A DNA stretch of 64,000 nucleotides. It comes from Salinadaptatus halalkaliphilus (lineage in GTDB: Archaea > Halobacteriota > Halobacteria > Halobacteriales > Natrialbaceae). The position numbers were made by a program, and so were the translations under genes. Below the pieces are notes generated by a model that searched no databases, was not told the DNA's origin, and saw only the letters and a program-made list of their open reading frames with translations. Within the stretch, counting starts at the first letter, position 1, and every line of letters begins with the position of its first letter. Positions 27,195 through 35,115 of the stretch are shown piece by piece. The stretch spans positions 119,375 through 183,374 of the forward strand of contig NZ_RBZW01000016.1 of the NCBI RefSeq assembly GCF_006543045.1, read 5' to 3'.

Positions 27195-28328
27195 TCACGA
27201 GCGGGTATTATCCTGGCGGATCGCGCCGATCGCCCCCAGCAGGAGTGCCACCGCCAGCGCCGTCGCGATCGGACCGAATCCGGGGACGGCGTCTGTACCG
27301 TCGGCCGGCCTCTCGTCCGTCCTGTCGGATCCGCTCGCGTCCGGTTCGTCGCCGCTCGCGTCCGGTTCCTCGGTGGCCTCGGCGTAGGCGTCGGGGTGGA
27401 GTGCTTCGGCGAGTTCGCTGACCGCGTGGACGGTTCGCGGGCCGGGCCGATTTAGGTGATTGACGTCGATTATCACCGCCTGATCGTTCTCGACGGCGGT
27501 CGTCGAGTCGTACGCCGGACTGTCGGGAACCGTCGGCGAGTTGGTGTTGAGGACGATCCAGTCGGGATCCATCTCGATGACGGTTTCCTCGTTCAGCTCT
27601 GCGTACTCCTCGATGCCGGCTTCGGCGGCCACGTTCGTCCCGCCGGCGGTCTCGATAATTGTGTCGATGAACGTCCCCTCGCCAGCAGTGAACCCGAAGA
27701 AGGTGTAAAGCACGTCGGGCCGGTCCTCGCCCTCGATCGTCGATTCGACGAGCTCGAGCTCCTCGTCCATCCATGCGACGGTCTCGGCGGTACCCTCACA
27801 CTCGCCGACGAGCGACCCGATGCGGTGCGTTCGCTCGCGGACGTCGTCGATCGATTCCGCGGACTCGAAGTGATGCACCGTCAGCCCCGACTCCCGAAGT
27901 GCGTTGACGGTTTCCTCGGAGACATACTCCGAACTCGGCGCGAGGACGAGATCCGGCTCTTCGGCGACGACGAGTTCCGGCTCGACCGTCTGTGCGGCCG
28001 TCGAAATGTTCGTTCGGTCTTCGGCCCCCTCGAGGTTGGCCGCGTGCTGGGTCACGCCTGTGACTTTCTCCGCGGCGCCGATCTCCCACATCGTCTGGGC
28101 CGCACTCGGCGCGAGCGTCACGACCGAGTCGGGTTCGTCCTCGAGTGTGATCTCCGTCCCGGTGTCGTCGGTGACGGTCAGCGGGAACGAACACTCCACA
28201 CCGGTCGCCTGAGCATTCGAGTGGTGTGGGTCCTGTGTCGGTACGTCCTCGAGTGCCGCGACGGGTGCTAGCGACCCCATCGCGACGAGGACCACGACGC
28301 CGAGTACGACGAATCGTCTGCCGTGCAT
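27195..28328 (-). CDS. btuF: Cobalamin ABC transporter binding protein, PGF-CTERM anchored
   Basis: A 377-residue surface protein. An N-terminal signal peptide (about 1-25, VVLGVVVLVAMGSLAPVAA) is followed by a periplasmic-binding fold (TVTDDTGTEITLEDEPDSVV, LAPSAAQTMWEIGA, AEEPDLVLAPS, DVLYTFFGFTAGEGTF), an Asp/Glu/Ser-rich stalk, and a terminal VPGFGPIATALAVALLLG with the PGF-CTERM archaeosortase signal. The substrate is assigned by similarity to haloarchaeal BtuF; another metal chelate is possible. TATA (CAATATATCT, 28351-28360) is 27 nt from the ATG. The permease and ATPase genes are not adjacent. Confidence 0.8.
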   Translation of the reverse strand: MHGRRFVVLGVVVLVAMGSLAPVAALEDVPTQDPHHSNAQATGVECSFPLTVTDDTGTEITLEDEPDSVVTLAPSAAQTMWEIGAAEKVTGVTQHAANLEGAEDRTNISTAAQTVEPELVVAEEPDLVLAPSSEYVSEETVNALRESGLTVHHFESAESIDDVRERTHRIGSLVGECEGTAETVAWMDEELELVESTIEGEDRPDVLYTFFGFTAGEGTFIDTIIETAGGTNVAAEAGIEEYAELNEETVIEMDPDWIVLNTNSPTVPDSPAYDSTTAVENDQAVIIDVNHLNRPGPRTVHAVSELAEALHPDAYAEATEEPDASGDEPDASGSDRTDERPADGTDAVPGFGPIATALAVALLLGAIGAIRQDNTRS

Positions 28329-28435
28329 GACCGAACGCTCGCCGCCAGGCCAATATATCTGTGCCTATCGCAAGCTCGGTTACAGCGCACTGTCGATCGT
28401 CCTGCGGACAGATTGCCGAACATCTCGCAGGATGT

Positions 28436-29680
28436 CTAGGCGAACAACTGCCGCGCGTCGTCCAGCGCTGCTACCAGCTTGTCGATCTCCTCACGCGTGT
28501 TGTACACGTAGAACGAGGCTCGAGTCGACGCCGCGACGCCGAGTTTGTCGTGCAGCGGCTGGGTACAGTGGTCGCCGGCCCGGACGGCGATCGTATGGTC
28601 GTTCAGGATCGAGGTGAGGTCGTGGGCGTGGACGCCCTCGAGATTGAAGCTGACGAGGCCGCCGCGTTCGGGACCGGGTTCGGGGCCGTAAATTTCGACA
28701 TCGCCTTCGGCCGCGAGTTGCTCGTAGGCGTAGCGGGCGAGTTCCTGCTCGTGGCTCTCGATGCGATCCATGCCGATCTCCTCGAGCCAGTCGATCGCGG
28801 CATCGAGGCCGACGGCTTCGGCGATCTGTGGCGTTCCGGGCTCGAACTTCCAGGGCAGGTCGCCCCAGGTCGAGTCTTCGAAGGTGACCTTCCGGATCAT
28901 CCCGCCGCCGTAGAGGTAGGGCTCCATCTCCTCGAGTAGGTCCTGTTTGCCGTAGAGGACGCCGATACCGGTCGGACCGGCCATCTTGTGGCCCGAGAAG
29001 GCGTAGAAGTCGGCGTCGATCGCCGCGACGTCGACGGGGCGGTTGGGAACGGCCTGTGCGCCGTCGATAAAGGAGAGGGCGTCGTGCTCGTGAGCGAGAT
29101 CGGTGAGCTCGGAAACGGGGTTGACGGTCCCGAGCGTGTTCGAGACGTGGACCGCCGAGACGATGGCGGTGTCGTCGTCGATCAGGTCCCGAGCGTGGTC
29201 CATGTCGAGGCGGCCGTCCGCGTCGACGCGGATGTACTCGATGTCGGCGCCGGTCTGCTTGGCGATCTGTTGCCAGGTGACCAGCGAGGCGTGGTGTTCC
29301 ATCTCGGTGAGCACGACGCGATCGCCGGGCCCGAGTTCGTTCAGCCCCCACGCGTAGGCGACCAGGTTCTCGCCCTCCGTCGTGTTCTTCGTGAAGATGA
29401 CCTCCTCGCGGCCGTCGGCGCCGATGAACTCAGCGACGCGGTCGTGGGCCTCCTCGTAGAGCCTCGAGGCCTCCTGGCTCAGGTGGTGGATCCCCCGGTG
29501 GATGTTCGCGTTCGACTCACGGTAGTAGTCACTCATCGCGTCGACGACCGGATCCGGCGTCTGGGTCGTCGCCGCGTTGTCGAGATAGACGACCTGCTGG
29601 CCGTCGAACTCCCGCTGGAGGATGGGAAATTCCTCGCGAATAGATGCGACATCGAGGGGCTCGAGATTCCGTTGACTCAT
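28436..29680 (-). CDS. sufS: Cysteine desulfurase SufS
   Basis: PLP enzyme that takes sulfur from cysteine for iron-sulfur cluster assembly. The 414-residue group II NifS protein has LDNAATTQTPDPVV near the N-terminus, HHASLVTWQQ, the PLP lysine in AFSGHKMAGPTGIGVLYG, and the active cysteine in AGDHCTQPLHD. A SufU/IscU scaffold is encoded 8 kb away at 37.5 kb. Start codon ATG at 29678-29680. Confidence 0.95.
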   Translation of the reverse strand: MSQRNLEPLDVASIREEFPILQREFDGQQVVYLDNAATTQTPDPVVDAMSDYYRESNANIHRGIHHLSQEASRLYEEAHDRVAEFIGADGREEVIFTKNTTEGENLVAYAWGLNELGPGDRVVLTEMEHHASLVTWQQIAKQTGADIEYIRVDADGRLDMDHARDLIDDDTAIVSAVHVSNTLGTVNPVSELTDLAHEHDALSFIDGAQAVPNRPVDVAAIDADFYAFSGHKMAGPTGIGVLYGKQDLLEEMEPYLYGGGMIRKVTFEDSTWGDLPWKFEPGTPQIAEAVGLDAAIDWLEEIGMDRIESHEQELARYAYEQLAAEGDVEIYGPEPGPERGGLVSFNLEGVHAHDLTSILNDHTIAVRAGDHCTQPLHDKLGVAASTRASFYVYNTREEIDKLVAALDDARQLFA

Positions 29681-29732
29681 TGGAAACTAGCAGGGATCCC
29701 AGACAAAACACTCCTTCGGTTTCGCGAGGTAA

Positions 29733-29822
29733 CACGTCCAGTTGCCGCTATCGCCGACGCCTCGAGCGGGCCCACTCGAGGATAGCGGTCAGCACGTCCA
29801 GTATCGACTGCAGGGGTCGAAA
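29733..29822. repeat. Bulged hairpin and decayed copy of the dispersed repeat
   Basis: Between DUF424 and sufS, the nonamer CACGTCCAG occurs at 29733-29741 and 29793-29801, flanking a stem made of CCGCTAT (29745-29751)+CCTCGAG (29760-29766) and CTCGAGG (29775-29781)+ATAGCGG (29782-29788), with an 8-nt one-sided bulge. Directly beside it, the minus strand reads TTCGACCCCTGCAGTCGA (29803-29822), a near-match to the right arm of hairpin repeats A-C, next to the DUF424 stop. Confidence 0.4.
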
Positions 29823-29845
29823 CGCCGACACCGATCTAACGGCAG

Positions 29846-30139
29846 TCAGTACATCCGCAACAACTGGGCGTGTCGCGTCTCGCCGACCTCGAGGACGGCC
29901 TCCTCGTCGATGATCCCCTCCTCGACGGCGAGGTCGACCGCGTTCGTGCCGACGATGTTGGCGACGTCGGCCCGCGCGAGGCTCTCGACGACGTCCCCGT
30001 CGGTCGCGGCCTCGCCGGCGTAGAACTCCTCGGTGACCGTCAGGGAGAACTCGCCTTCCTCGAACGTCTCGCCGAGGACGTCGTCGTCACAGACCGACAC
30101 GAGCAGCCCCTCCGGCGTCTCTCGCTCGTTGAGTTGCAT
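29846..30139 (-). CDS. DUF424 family protein
   Basis: A 97-residue archaeal protein: MQLNERETPEGLLVSVCDDD, FSLTVTEEFYAGE, LARADVANIVGTNAVDLAVE, RHAQLLRMY. These blocks are characteristic of the widely conserved archaeal DUF424 family; function unknown, but its archaeal ubiquity and frequent company suggest information processing. The ATG follows the TAA of the upstream TPR gene by one base, so they form an operon. Confidence 0.85.
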   Translation of the reverse strand: MQLNERETPEGLLVSVCDDDVLGETFEEGEFSLTVTEEFYAGEAATDGDVVESLARADVANIVGTNAVDLAVEEGIIDEEAVLEVGETRHAQLLRMY

Positions 30140-30140
30140 C

Positions 30141-31037
30141 TTACTCGAGTTCCCACTCGCGGTCGTCGTCGCCGCGGTCGGACTCGGGACCGCCCAGGCT
30201 GCCGAGGTCCTCCTCGGCGAGATCGACGCCGTCGAGACCGCCGCCACCGAGACCGCCGACCTGTTGCCCGCCACCGACAGCCTGACCGCCGCCTTCCATA
30301 CGCTCTTGCATGACATCCTGCTCGGCCCGTTCGCGCATCTCGTTTGCCTCCTCGGCGATCTCCTCGGCCTCGTCGTACTCGCCTAAATCCTCGAGAATGT
30401 GGGCTTTCTCCTCGAGGATCTTCGCGTTGCGCAGGCCGAGGCGAATCGCGTTGTCGATACAGTGCAGCGCTTCCTCGGAGAGGCCGCGTTCCGAGAGGAA
30501 GAAGGCGCGGTTGAACCAGCCCTCGGCGAACCGCTCGTCGAGTTCGACGGCGCGTTCGGCGTGTTCGAGGGCCTGGGCGGTCTCGCCGAACTCCCAGAGG
30601 GCGTAGGCGAGGTTCGTCTCAGCCGTCGCGGTGTGGTCGTTCGAGGCGTCGATCGAAATCGCTTCCTGGTGAGCGCCGATCGCCCGGTCCCACTCCTCGA
30701 GTTCGGCGTGTGCGATGCCCTTGTTCACCCAGGCCTCCTGCTCGAGGCGGTCGTCCTCGGCGAAGTTGGCGGTTCGCTCGAAGGCCTCGGTGGCCTGCTC
30801 GTAGCGGTTGATCTGCATGTAGTTGAGCCCGACGTCGAGCAACTCCGTGGCGTCGACCTCGTCGCTGCCGATGTTGTGCTCGTCGAGGGTGTCGGAGACG
30901 ACGCGGGAGTCGACGGGGTCGACCTTCGAGGGGTCGACGTCCAGTTCCGGCGGGTCCAGATCGAACTCGTCGTAGGGATCGTCGAACCCCTCTCCGGCGG
31001 AGAACTCGTGATCGCGGTCGCCCTCTCGGTCGGTCAT
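30141..31037 (-). CDS. TPR repeat protein
   Basis: A 298-residue acidic cytoplasmic scaffold. After a disordered acidic lead (about 1-65) there are four to five tetratricopeptide repeats (LLDVGLNYMQINRYEQATEA, EAWVNKGIAHAELEEWDRAI, TNLAYALWEFGETAQALEHA, GWFNRAFFLSERGLSEEALH, and a final LEDLGEYDEAEEIA). The C-terminus (about 240-298) is Gly/Gln-rich then acidic. It probably binds a protein partner; its operon partner is DUF424, one base downstream. Confidence 0.88.
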   Translation of the reverse strand: MTDREGDRDHEFSAGEGFDDPYDEFDLDPPELDVDPSKVDPVDSRVVSDTLDEHNIGSDEVDATELLDVGLNYMQINRYEQATEAFERTANFAEDDRLEQEAWVNKGIAHAELEEWDRAIGAHQEAISIDASNDHTATAETNLAYALWEFGETAQALEHAERAVELDERFAEGWFNRAFFLSERGLSEEALHCIDNAIRLGLRNAKILEEKAHILEDLGEYDEAEEIAEEANEMRERAEQDVMQERMEGGGQAVGGGQQVGGLGGGGLDGVDLAEEDLGSLGGPESDRGDDDREWELE

Positions 31038-31138
31038 AGTCGAATCGTGGCGGCGACGACTGTTAAGGGCTGCGACCCGTTCGACGCCTCGAGCGTGGCC
31101 CCCATCCCCTGAACGCTCTCGAGTTCATCGCTCGCCTC

Positions 31139-31828
31139 TCAACTGCTCCCGAATCCGAGCAGGGAGCGCAGCGTCCGTGTCTTGACACCACACTCGCCGG
31201 CAAACTCGCAGGACTCGCATTTCGATCGATTGGTCGTCCGTGGTGGGGGTCCGTCCAGTTCGCGAACCGTCCGTAACACCCGGCGGTACCTGGCTTTTCG
31301 GCGGACAGTCAACTCGAGCGACCGAACGATCCCGTACGCTGGATACTCGAGCCAGGCTCGCTCGATTGGGGTTTCGTGTTCCCAAGCCAGTGCCTTCGCG
31401 GCCGCGACGGCGTGGACCGTCTGTGTGTCCCAGACCCCCTGTGGCGGCGGTTCTCCCGGCGAGACGAGGACTGGCTCGAGCGGCTCGTCGAGGACCTTCT
31501 GGACGAGTCCCCGACAGTCCCGGCCGGTGAGAAAGACGTCCCGATCGCGGGGATTTCGAAGTCGCTCCCACTGGCCGCTATCGGCAAGTCGGTCCCTGGT
31601 CGCCGCCAGCCGTTCGCAGTATTGTGCCGGGGAAATGCCGATTGGTTCGTCCTCGAGAGCCGCTGCAGGGGCCTCGAGCATCTGCTCGTAGCGCCGCTCA
31701 AGACCTCGAATTCGACCGACCTCGGGCGGCGGTTCCCGATCTTCGTCGTTCGTCCGCTGGTAGTACAGTTTCCGTAGACAGTACGCTGCCGTCCGGAGGT
31801 CGCTGAACGAGACGTGCGTGCGAGTCAC
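31139..31828 (-). CDS. Solo Cas4/Dna2-like Fe-S protein with degenerate nuclease site
   Basis: A 229-residue protein with the Cas4-like outline: SFSDLRTAAYCLRKLYYQR at the N-terminus and CESCEFAGECG at the C-terminus, giving the four Fe-S cysteines Cys17, Cys204, Cys207, Cys213. The central RecB-type motif that should read G-x-x-D ... E-x-K is instead GRDCRGLVQ and EPVLVSPGEPP, so the catalytic lysine is missing. No cas genes or repeats are nearby. Start is GTG at 31826-31828, leaderless behind TATA CTTTATATA (31851-31859). Confidence 0.7.
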   Translation of the reverse strand: MTRTHVSFSDLRTAAYCLRKLYYQRTNDEDREPPPEVGRIRGLERRYEQMLEAPAAALEDEPIGISPAQYCERLAATRDRLADSGQWERLRNPRDRDVFLTGRDCRGLVQKVLDEPLEPVLVSPGEPPPQGVWDTQTVHAVAAAKALAWEHETPIERAWLEYPAYGIVRSLELTVRRKARYRRVLRTVRELDGPPPRTTNRSKCESCEFAGECGVKTRTLRSLLGFGSS

Positions 31829-31939
31829 GCCGCCGTTGGCCGCCCGATCGTATATAAAGGTGAGGCTGGGAAGCAGATCGATGGCTGTCGGCCGTCGGTG
31901 GCTGGCGAATGGTAGGGGTGCGGTACCTCTGACGTTGTA

Positions 31940-32012
31940 CCGAACGTGAGCGAAGCGAACGTTCGGCCTTTTTCATCGAAGTTTTTATTCCAGCGGTCGG
32001 CCTCGGCCGACC
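31940..32012. terminator. Paired hairpins between two minus-strand genes
   Basis: CCGAACGT (31940-31947)/ACGTTCGG (31959-31966) forms a hairpin followed by CCTTTTTC on the plus strand, and GGTCGGCCTCGGCCGACC (31995-32012) is an 18-bp near-perfect palindrome. Downstream of the minus-strand gene ending at 32034 the RNA would also read AACUUUUCAUUCUC. The T-run after the first hairpin points to a plus-strand terminator although no plus-strand gene precedes it. Confidence 0.4.
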
Positions 32013-32033
32013 CGAGAATGAAAAGTTCGGTCG

Positions 32034-32630
32034 CTAGAACTCCACGTCCGTTTCCATCCCCTCGGTGGCGTCCTCGAGGCCGTCCTCCCGGACATCGGTC
32101 GTCAGCTGGCTGGTAAGTTCGGCGTCGGACAGGACGCTGTCAAACTCGTCGCGGTAGCGGTCGTTGGCGCGACGGGATTCGTCTTCGGCGTCGGCCACGC
32201 GCCGGTAGCGTTGGATTCGGTCCGTGTTGACATCGTATTCGGTAGCCAGCGACGCGTCGTCTTCTTCGCGGTCGCGGATCGCGACGAGATCGACTTCGTC
32301 GGCATCCTCGTCGTCGACGAGGTGCAGATCCATGCGGGCCTTGAAGACGGTCTCGGCGTCGACGGCTGGCTCGAGGTCGCTGGCGATGTCGCTATCGCTG
32401 TCGTCGTCGTAGAACCCCTTCGCGACGGTGACGAGGTCGTCGGTCGAGAGCGACGTCTCGAACTCGTAGCGCTCTTTCATCTGGGTGACGACGCTCTCGA
32501 GGCGCTCGTCGTCGGTTCGTTCGTCGCTGGCGAGGGACCCTCGGTCGTTGTCCTGGGATTCGGTGACGGTTTCCTCACCGTCGGTGACGTCGGTGAAGAT
32601 CTCTCGGAGTTCCTCGGTTTTGTCGTTCAT
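32034..32630 (-). CDS. Conditioned medium-induced protein 4-like
   Basis: A 198-residue, strongly acidic cytoplasmic protein: MNDKTEELREIFTDVTDGEE, QMKERYEFETSLSTDDLVTV, and a middle AETVFKARMDLHLVDDED that has a helix-turn-helix flavour (VAKGFYDDDSDSDIASDL ... TVFKARMDLHL). From memory this matches haloarchaeal proteins annotated as conditioned medium-induced protein 4, whose function is not known. A leaderless promoter (CCTTAAATAG, about 32656-32665) is 28 nt before the ATG. Confidence 0.6.
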   Translation of the reverse strand: MNDKTEELREIFTDVTDGEETVTESQDNDRGSLASDERTDDERLESVVTQMKERYEFETSLSTDDLVTVAKGFYDDDSDSDIASDLEPAVDAETVFKARMDLHLVDDEDADEVDLVAIRDREEDDASLATEYDVNTDRIQRYRRVADAEDESRRANDRYRDEFDSVLSDAELTSQLTTDVREDGLEDATEGMETDVEF

Positions 32631-32806
32631 GGGTGGACACTCCCGACGGGCGTCTATTTAAGGCTGTTGCCACATTGCGTTGGCCGGGAACCGTCGAACA
32701 TGGTCGACTATTATGAACACCAAACGGCGTAGAAATTTTCGCAGGACGGCACCGGGTCAAGGTTCGGGACCGTGTGACAAGAATTAAGTCTCACCCACGC
32801 ACGTCC

Positions 32807-35026
32807 ATGAGTATGAACGTCGTAGCACAGTCGGACGTGGGGCGGGAGACGTACCTGGGGATCAGCAACGTGGAGTATGCGTTGTTCTATCTTCTGGTCG
32901 TCATTACGCTTACCGTCCTCACCTACGGTGTCTACCAGCGGTTCAAACGGTACGCCGAAGGCGACGACGACCCGTTCGCCCGACTGAACGATCTGCCGAA
33001 TCGTATCGCCGCCGCAGCAAAGATCGTCCTTTCGAACGAGAAGCAGTTCAACAGGGACCTCTACGGCGGCCTGATGCACTCGTTTATTCTCTGGGGCTTC
33101 CTGACGCTGCTCATCGCAACGTTGATCATCGGCTTCGAGCAGTACACAACAGAACTCCTGTTCGGGATCGTCTTCTGGGAGGGCGACTTCTACCTCGCCT
33201 ACCAGTTCATGGTCGACGCGATGGGGCTGCTGTTCGTCGTCGGGATCGGGATGGCGATCTACCGCCGCTACTGGGTCAAAAACCACCGGCTCTGGGGTCG
33301 CCACACCTCCAACGAGGACGACATCTTCATCTGGACGCTCTTTGGGCTCGGCGTGGGTGGCTTCCTGCTCGAGGGGGCGCGCATCTACGCGACCGGGATG
33401 CCGGATCACGAGGTCGTCAGCTTCGTCGGCTACGGAATCGCGATCGTCCTGCAGGCGATCGATCTGCCGACGACTGGCGCTGCCGTCGAGGCGACGGTTA
33501 ACGGCGTCGAGTACAGCGCGGTGTCGTCGCTGGGATACAACGCCGAGACCCTTCATTGGCTCATTTGGTGGAAACACTCGCTGCTGGCGTTCTTCTTCAT
33601 CGCGTGGATTCCCTACGCCAAGCCGTTCCACATGCTCTCGTCGTTCGCCAACGTCGTCACGCGCGACGAGAACGCGGGCGCTCGCCTGCCGAACGTCCCG
33701 TCGGATCTGGACGCGACCAACGCCGAATCCATCGACGATTTCACCTGGAAAGAGATCTTGGACCAGGACGCCTGTACCAAGTGCGGTCGGTGTTCCTCGG
33801 TCTGTCCGGCGAAGGCCTCCGACCGGCCGCTCGACCCGCGTAACGTGATCCTCGACCTGAAAAAATACCGCGAAGACCTCGACGCCGACGGCGAGGAGAA
33901 ACCGATCATCGCCGACGGCGGCACCTCCGTGATCAACACCGAGACGATGGAATCCTGTATGGCCTGTATGGCCTGCATGGACGCCTGTCCGGTCGAGATC
34001 GAACATCTCCAGTCTTTCACCCGGCTCAACCGCCAGATGACCGATCAGGGTGACGTCTCATCCTCCATGCAGGACGTCTTCCAGAACGTCATGCAGGACG
34101 GCAACACCTTCGGCGACTCGCCTCGCAACCGCGCCGATTGGGCCGACGACCTCGAGTTCGACGTCACCGACGCTCGCGAGGAGGAAGTCGACTACCTCTG
34201 GTACGTCGGCGACTACCCGAGCTACGATGAGCGCAACAAACAGGTCGCTCGCTCACTGGCGACGATCCTGCAGGAAGCCGACGTCAGCTTCGGCATCCTC
34301 TTCGACGACGAGAAGTACGACGGCAACGACATCCGCCGCGTCGGCGAGGAATTCCTCTACGTCGAACTCGCCGGCCACCACGTCGAAACGTGGGAGGACT
34401 GCGAGTTCGACAAAATCGTCTGTACGGATCCACACTCCTACAACACGTTCAAAAACGAGTATCCGGAGCTCGACTTCGAGGAGTTCGCCGACGATCCGAT
34501 GATGCCCTTTGACTACACCGACGACTGGAACGCAGACGGCGAGATCGACATCTATCACTGGACCCAGGCCGTCGAAGAACTCGTCGAGAACGGCGCACTC
34601 GACCTGAACGGCACCGAACTCGACTACACGGTCACCTACCACGATCCGTGTCACCTCGGCCGGTACAACGACGAGTACGAAGCGCCCCGCGAACTCATCC
34701 GCGCGACGGGCTGTGAACTCGACGAGATGCCACGCAACCGCGCCAACTCCTTCTGCTGTGGCGGCGGCGGTGGCGGCCTCTGGATGGACTTCGAAGAGGA
34801 ACCGAAACCGAGCGAGGAACGCATCCGGGAAGCCCTCGAGGACACCGACGCCGGCGCCGGCATCGAGAAGTTCGTCGTCGCCTGTCCGATGTGCATGACG
34901 ATGTACGAGGACGGCCGCAAGACCGGCGGCTACGAAGACGATATCGAGGTCGTCGATATCGCCGAACTCGTCGTCGAAGCGATCGGCGCCGAAGAGAAGG
35001 CCAAGCTCGAGGTCGCGGCGGACTAA
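32807..35026 (+). CDS. Membrane Fe-S oxidoreductase (HdrD-like, cytochrome b fused)
   Basis: A 739-residue electron-transfer protein. The N-terminal 290 residues hold about six membrane helices of the NarI/DsrM type with histidines for heme. Two 4Fe-4S clusters follow: CTKCGRCSSVCP (from Cys323) and CMACMACMDACP (from Cys384). The C-terminus has two CCG-type motifs (HDPCHLGRYN; ANSFCCGGGGGG), as in heterodisulfide reductase D and GlpC. It likely passes electrons between the quinone pool and a cytoplasmic partner, perhaps in fatty-acid oxidation as in FadF-type proteins; the partner is unproven. ATG 32807 is leaderless behind AGAATTAAG; two further Met codons follow closely. Confidence 0.85.
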   Translation: MSMNVVAQSDVGRETYLGISNVEYALFYLLVVITLTVLTYGVYQRFKRYAEGDDDPFARLNDLPNRIAAAAKIVLSNEKQFNRDLYGGLMHSFILWGFLTLLIATLIIGFEQYTTELLFGIVFWEGDFYLAYQFMVDAMGLLFVVGIGMAIYRRYWVKNHRLWGRHTSNEDDIFIWTLFGLGVGGFLLEGARIYATGMPDHEVVSFVGYGIAIVLQAIDLPTTGAAVEATVNGVEYSAVSSLGYNAETLHWLIWWKHSLLAFFFIAWIPYAKPFHMLSSFANVVTRDENAGARLPNVPSDLDATNAESIDDFTWKEILDQDACTKCGRCSSVCPAKASDRPLDPRNVILDLKKYREDLDADGEEKPIIADGGTSVINTETMESCMACMACMDACPVEIEHLQSFTRLNRQMTDQGDVSSSMQDVFQNVMQDGNTFGDSPRNRADWADDLEFDVTDAREEEVDYLWYVGDYPSYDERNKQVARSLATILQEADVSFGILFDDEKYDGNDIRRVGEEFLYVELAGHHVETWEDCEFDKIVCTDPHSYNTFKNEYPELDFEEFADDPMMPFDYTDDWNADGEIDIYHWTQAVEELVENGALDLNGTELDYTVTYHDPCHLGRYNDEYEAPRELIRATGCELDEMPRNRANSFCCGGGGGGLWMDFEEEPKPSEERIREALEDTDAGAGIEKFVVACPMCMTMYEDGRKTGGYEDDIEVVDIAELVVEAIGAEEKAKLEVAAD

Positions 35027-35115
35027 CGCGTCGGATACGATATTTTCGACACGGGGCTCAAATCCCTCTTTGAGTTCCCGGACATCCTTTTGTTCTCGAG
35101 TGCGACGGTCCGTGC

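Noticed and set aside
31139..31828. CRISPR-Cas locus suggested by the Cas4-like gene
   Set aside because: No direct-repeat array and no other cas gene are visible in the window.
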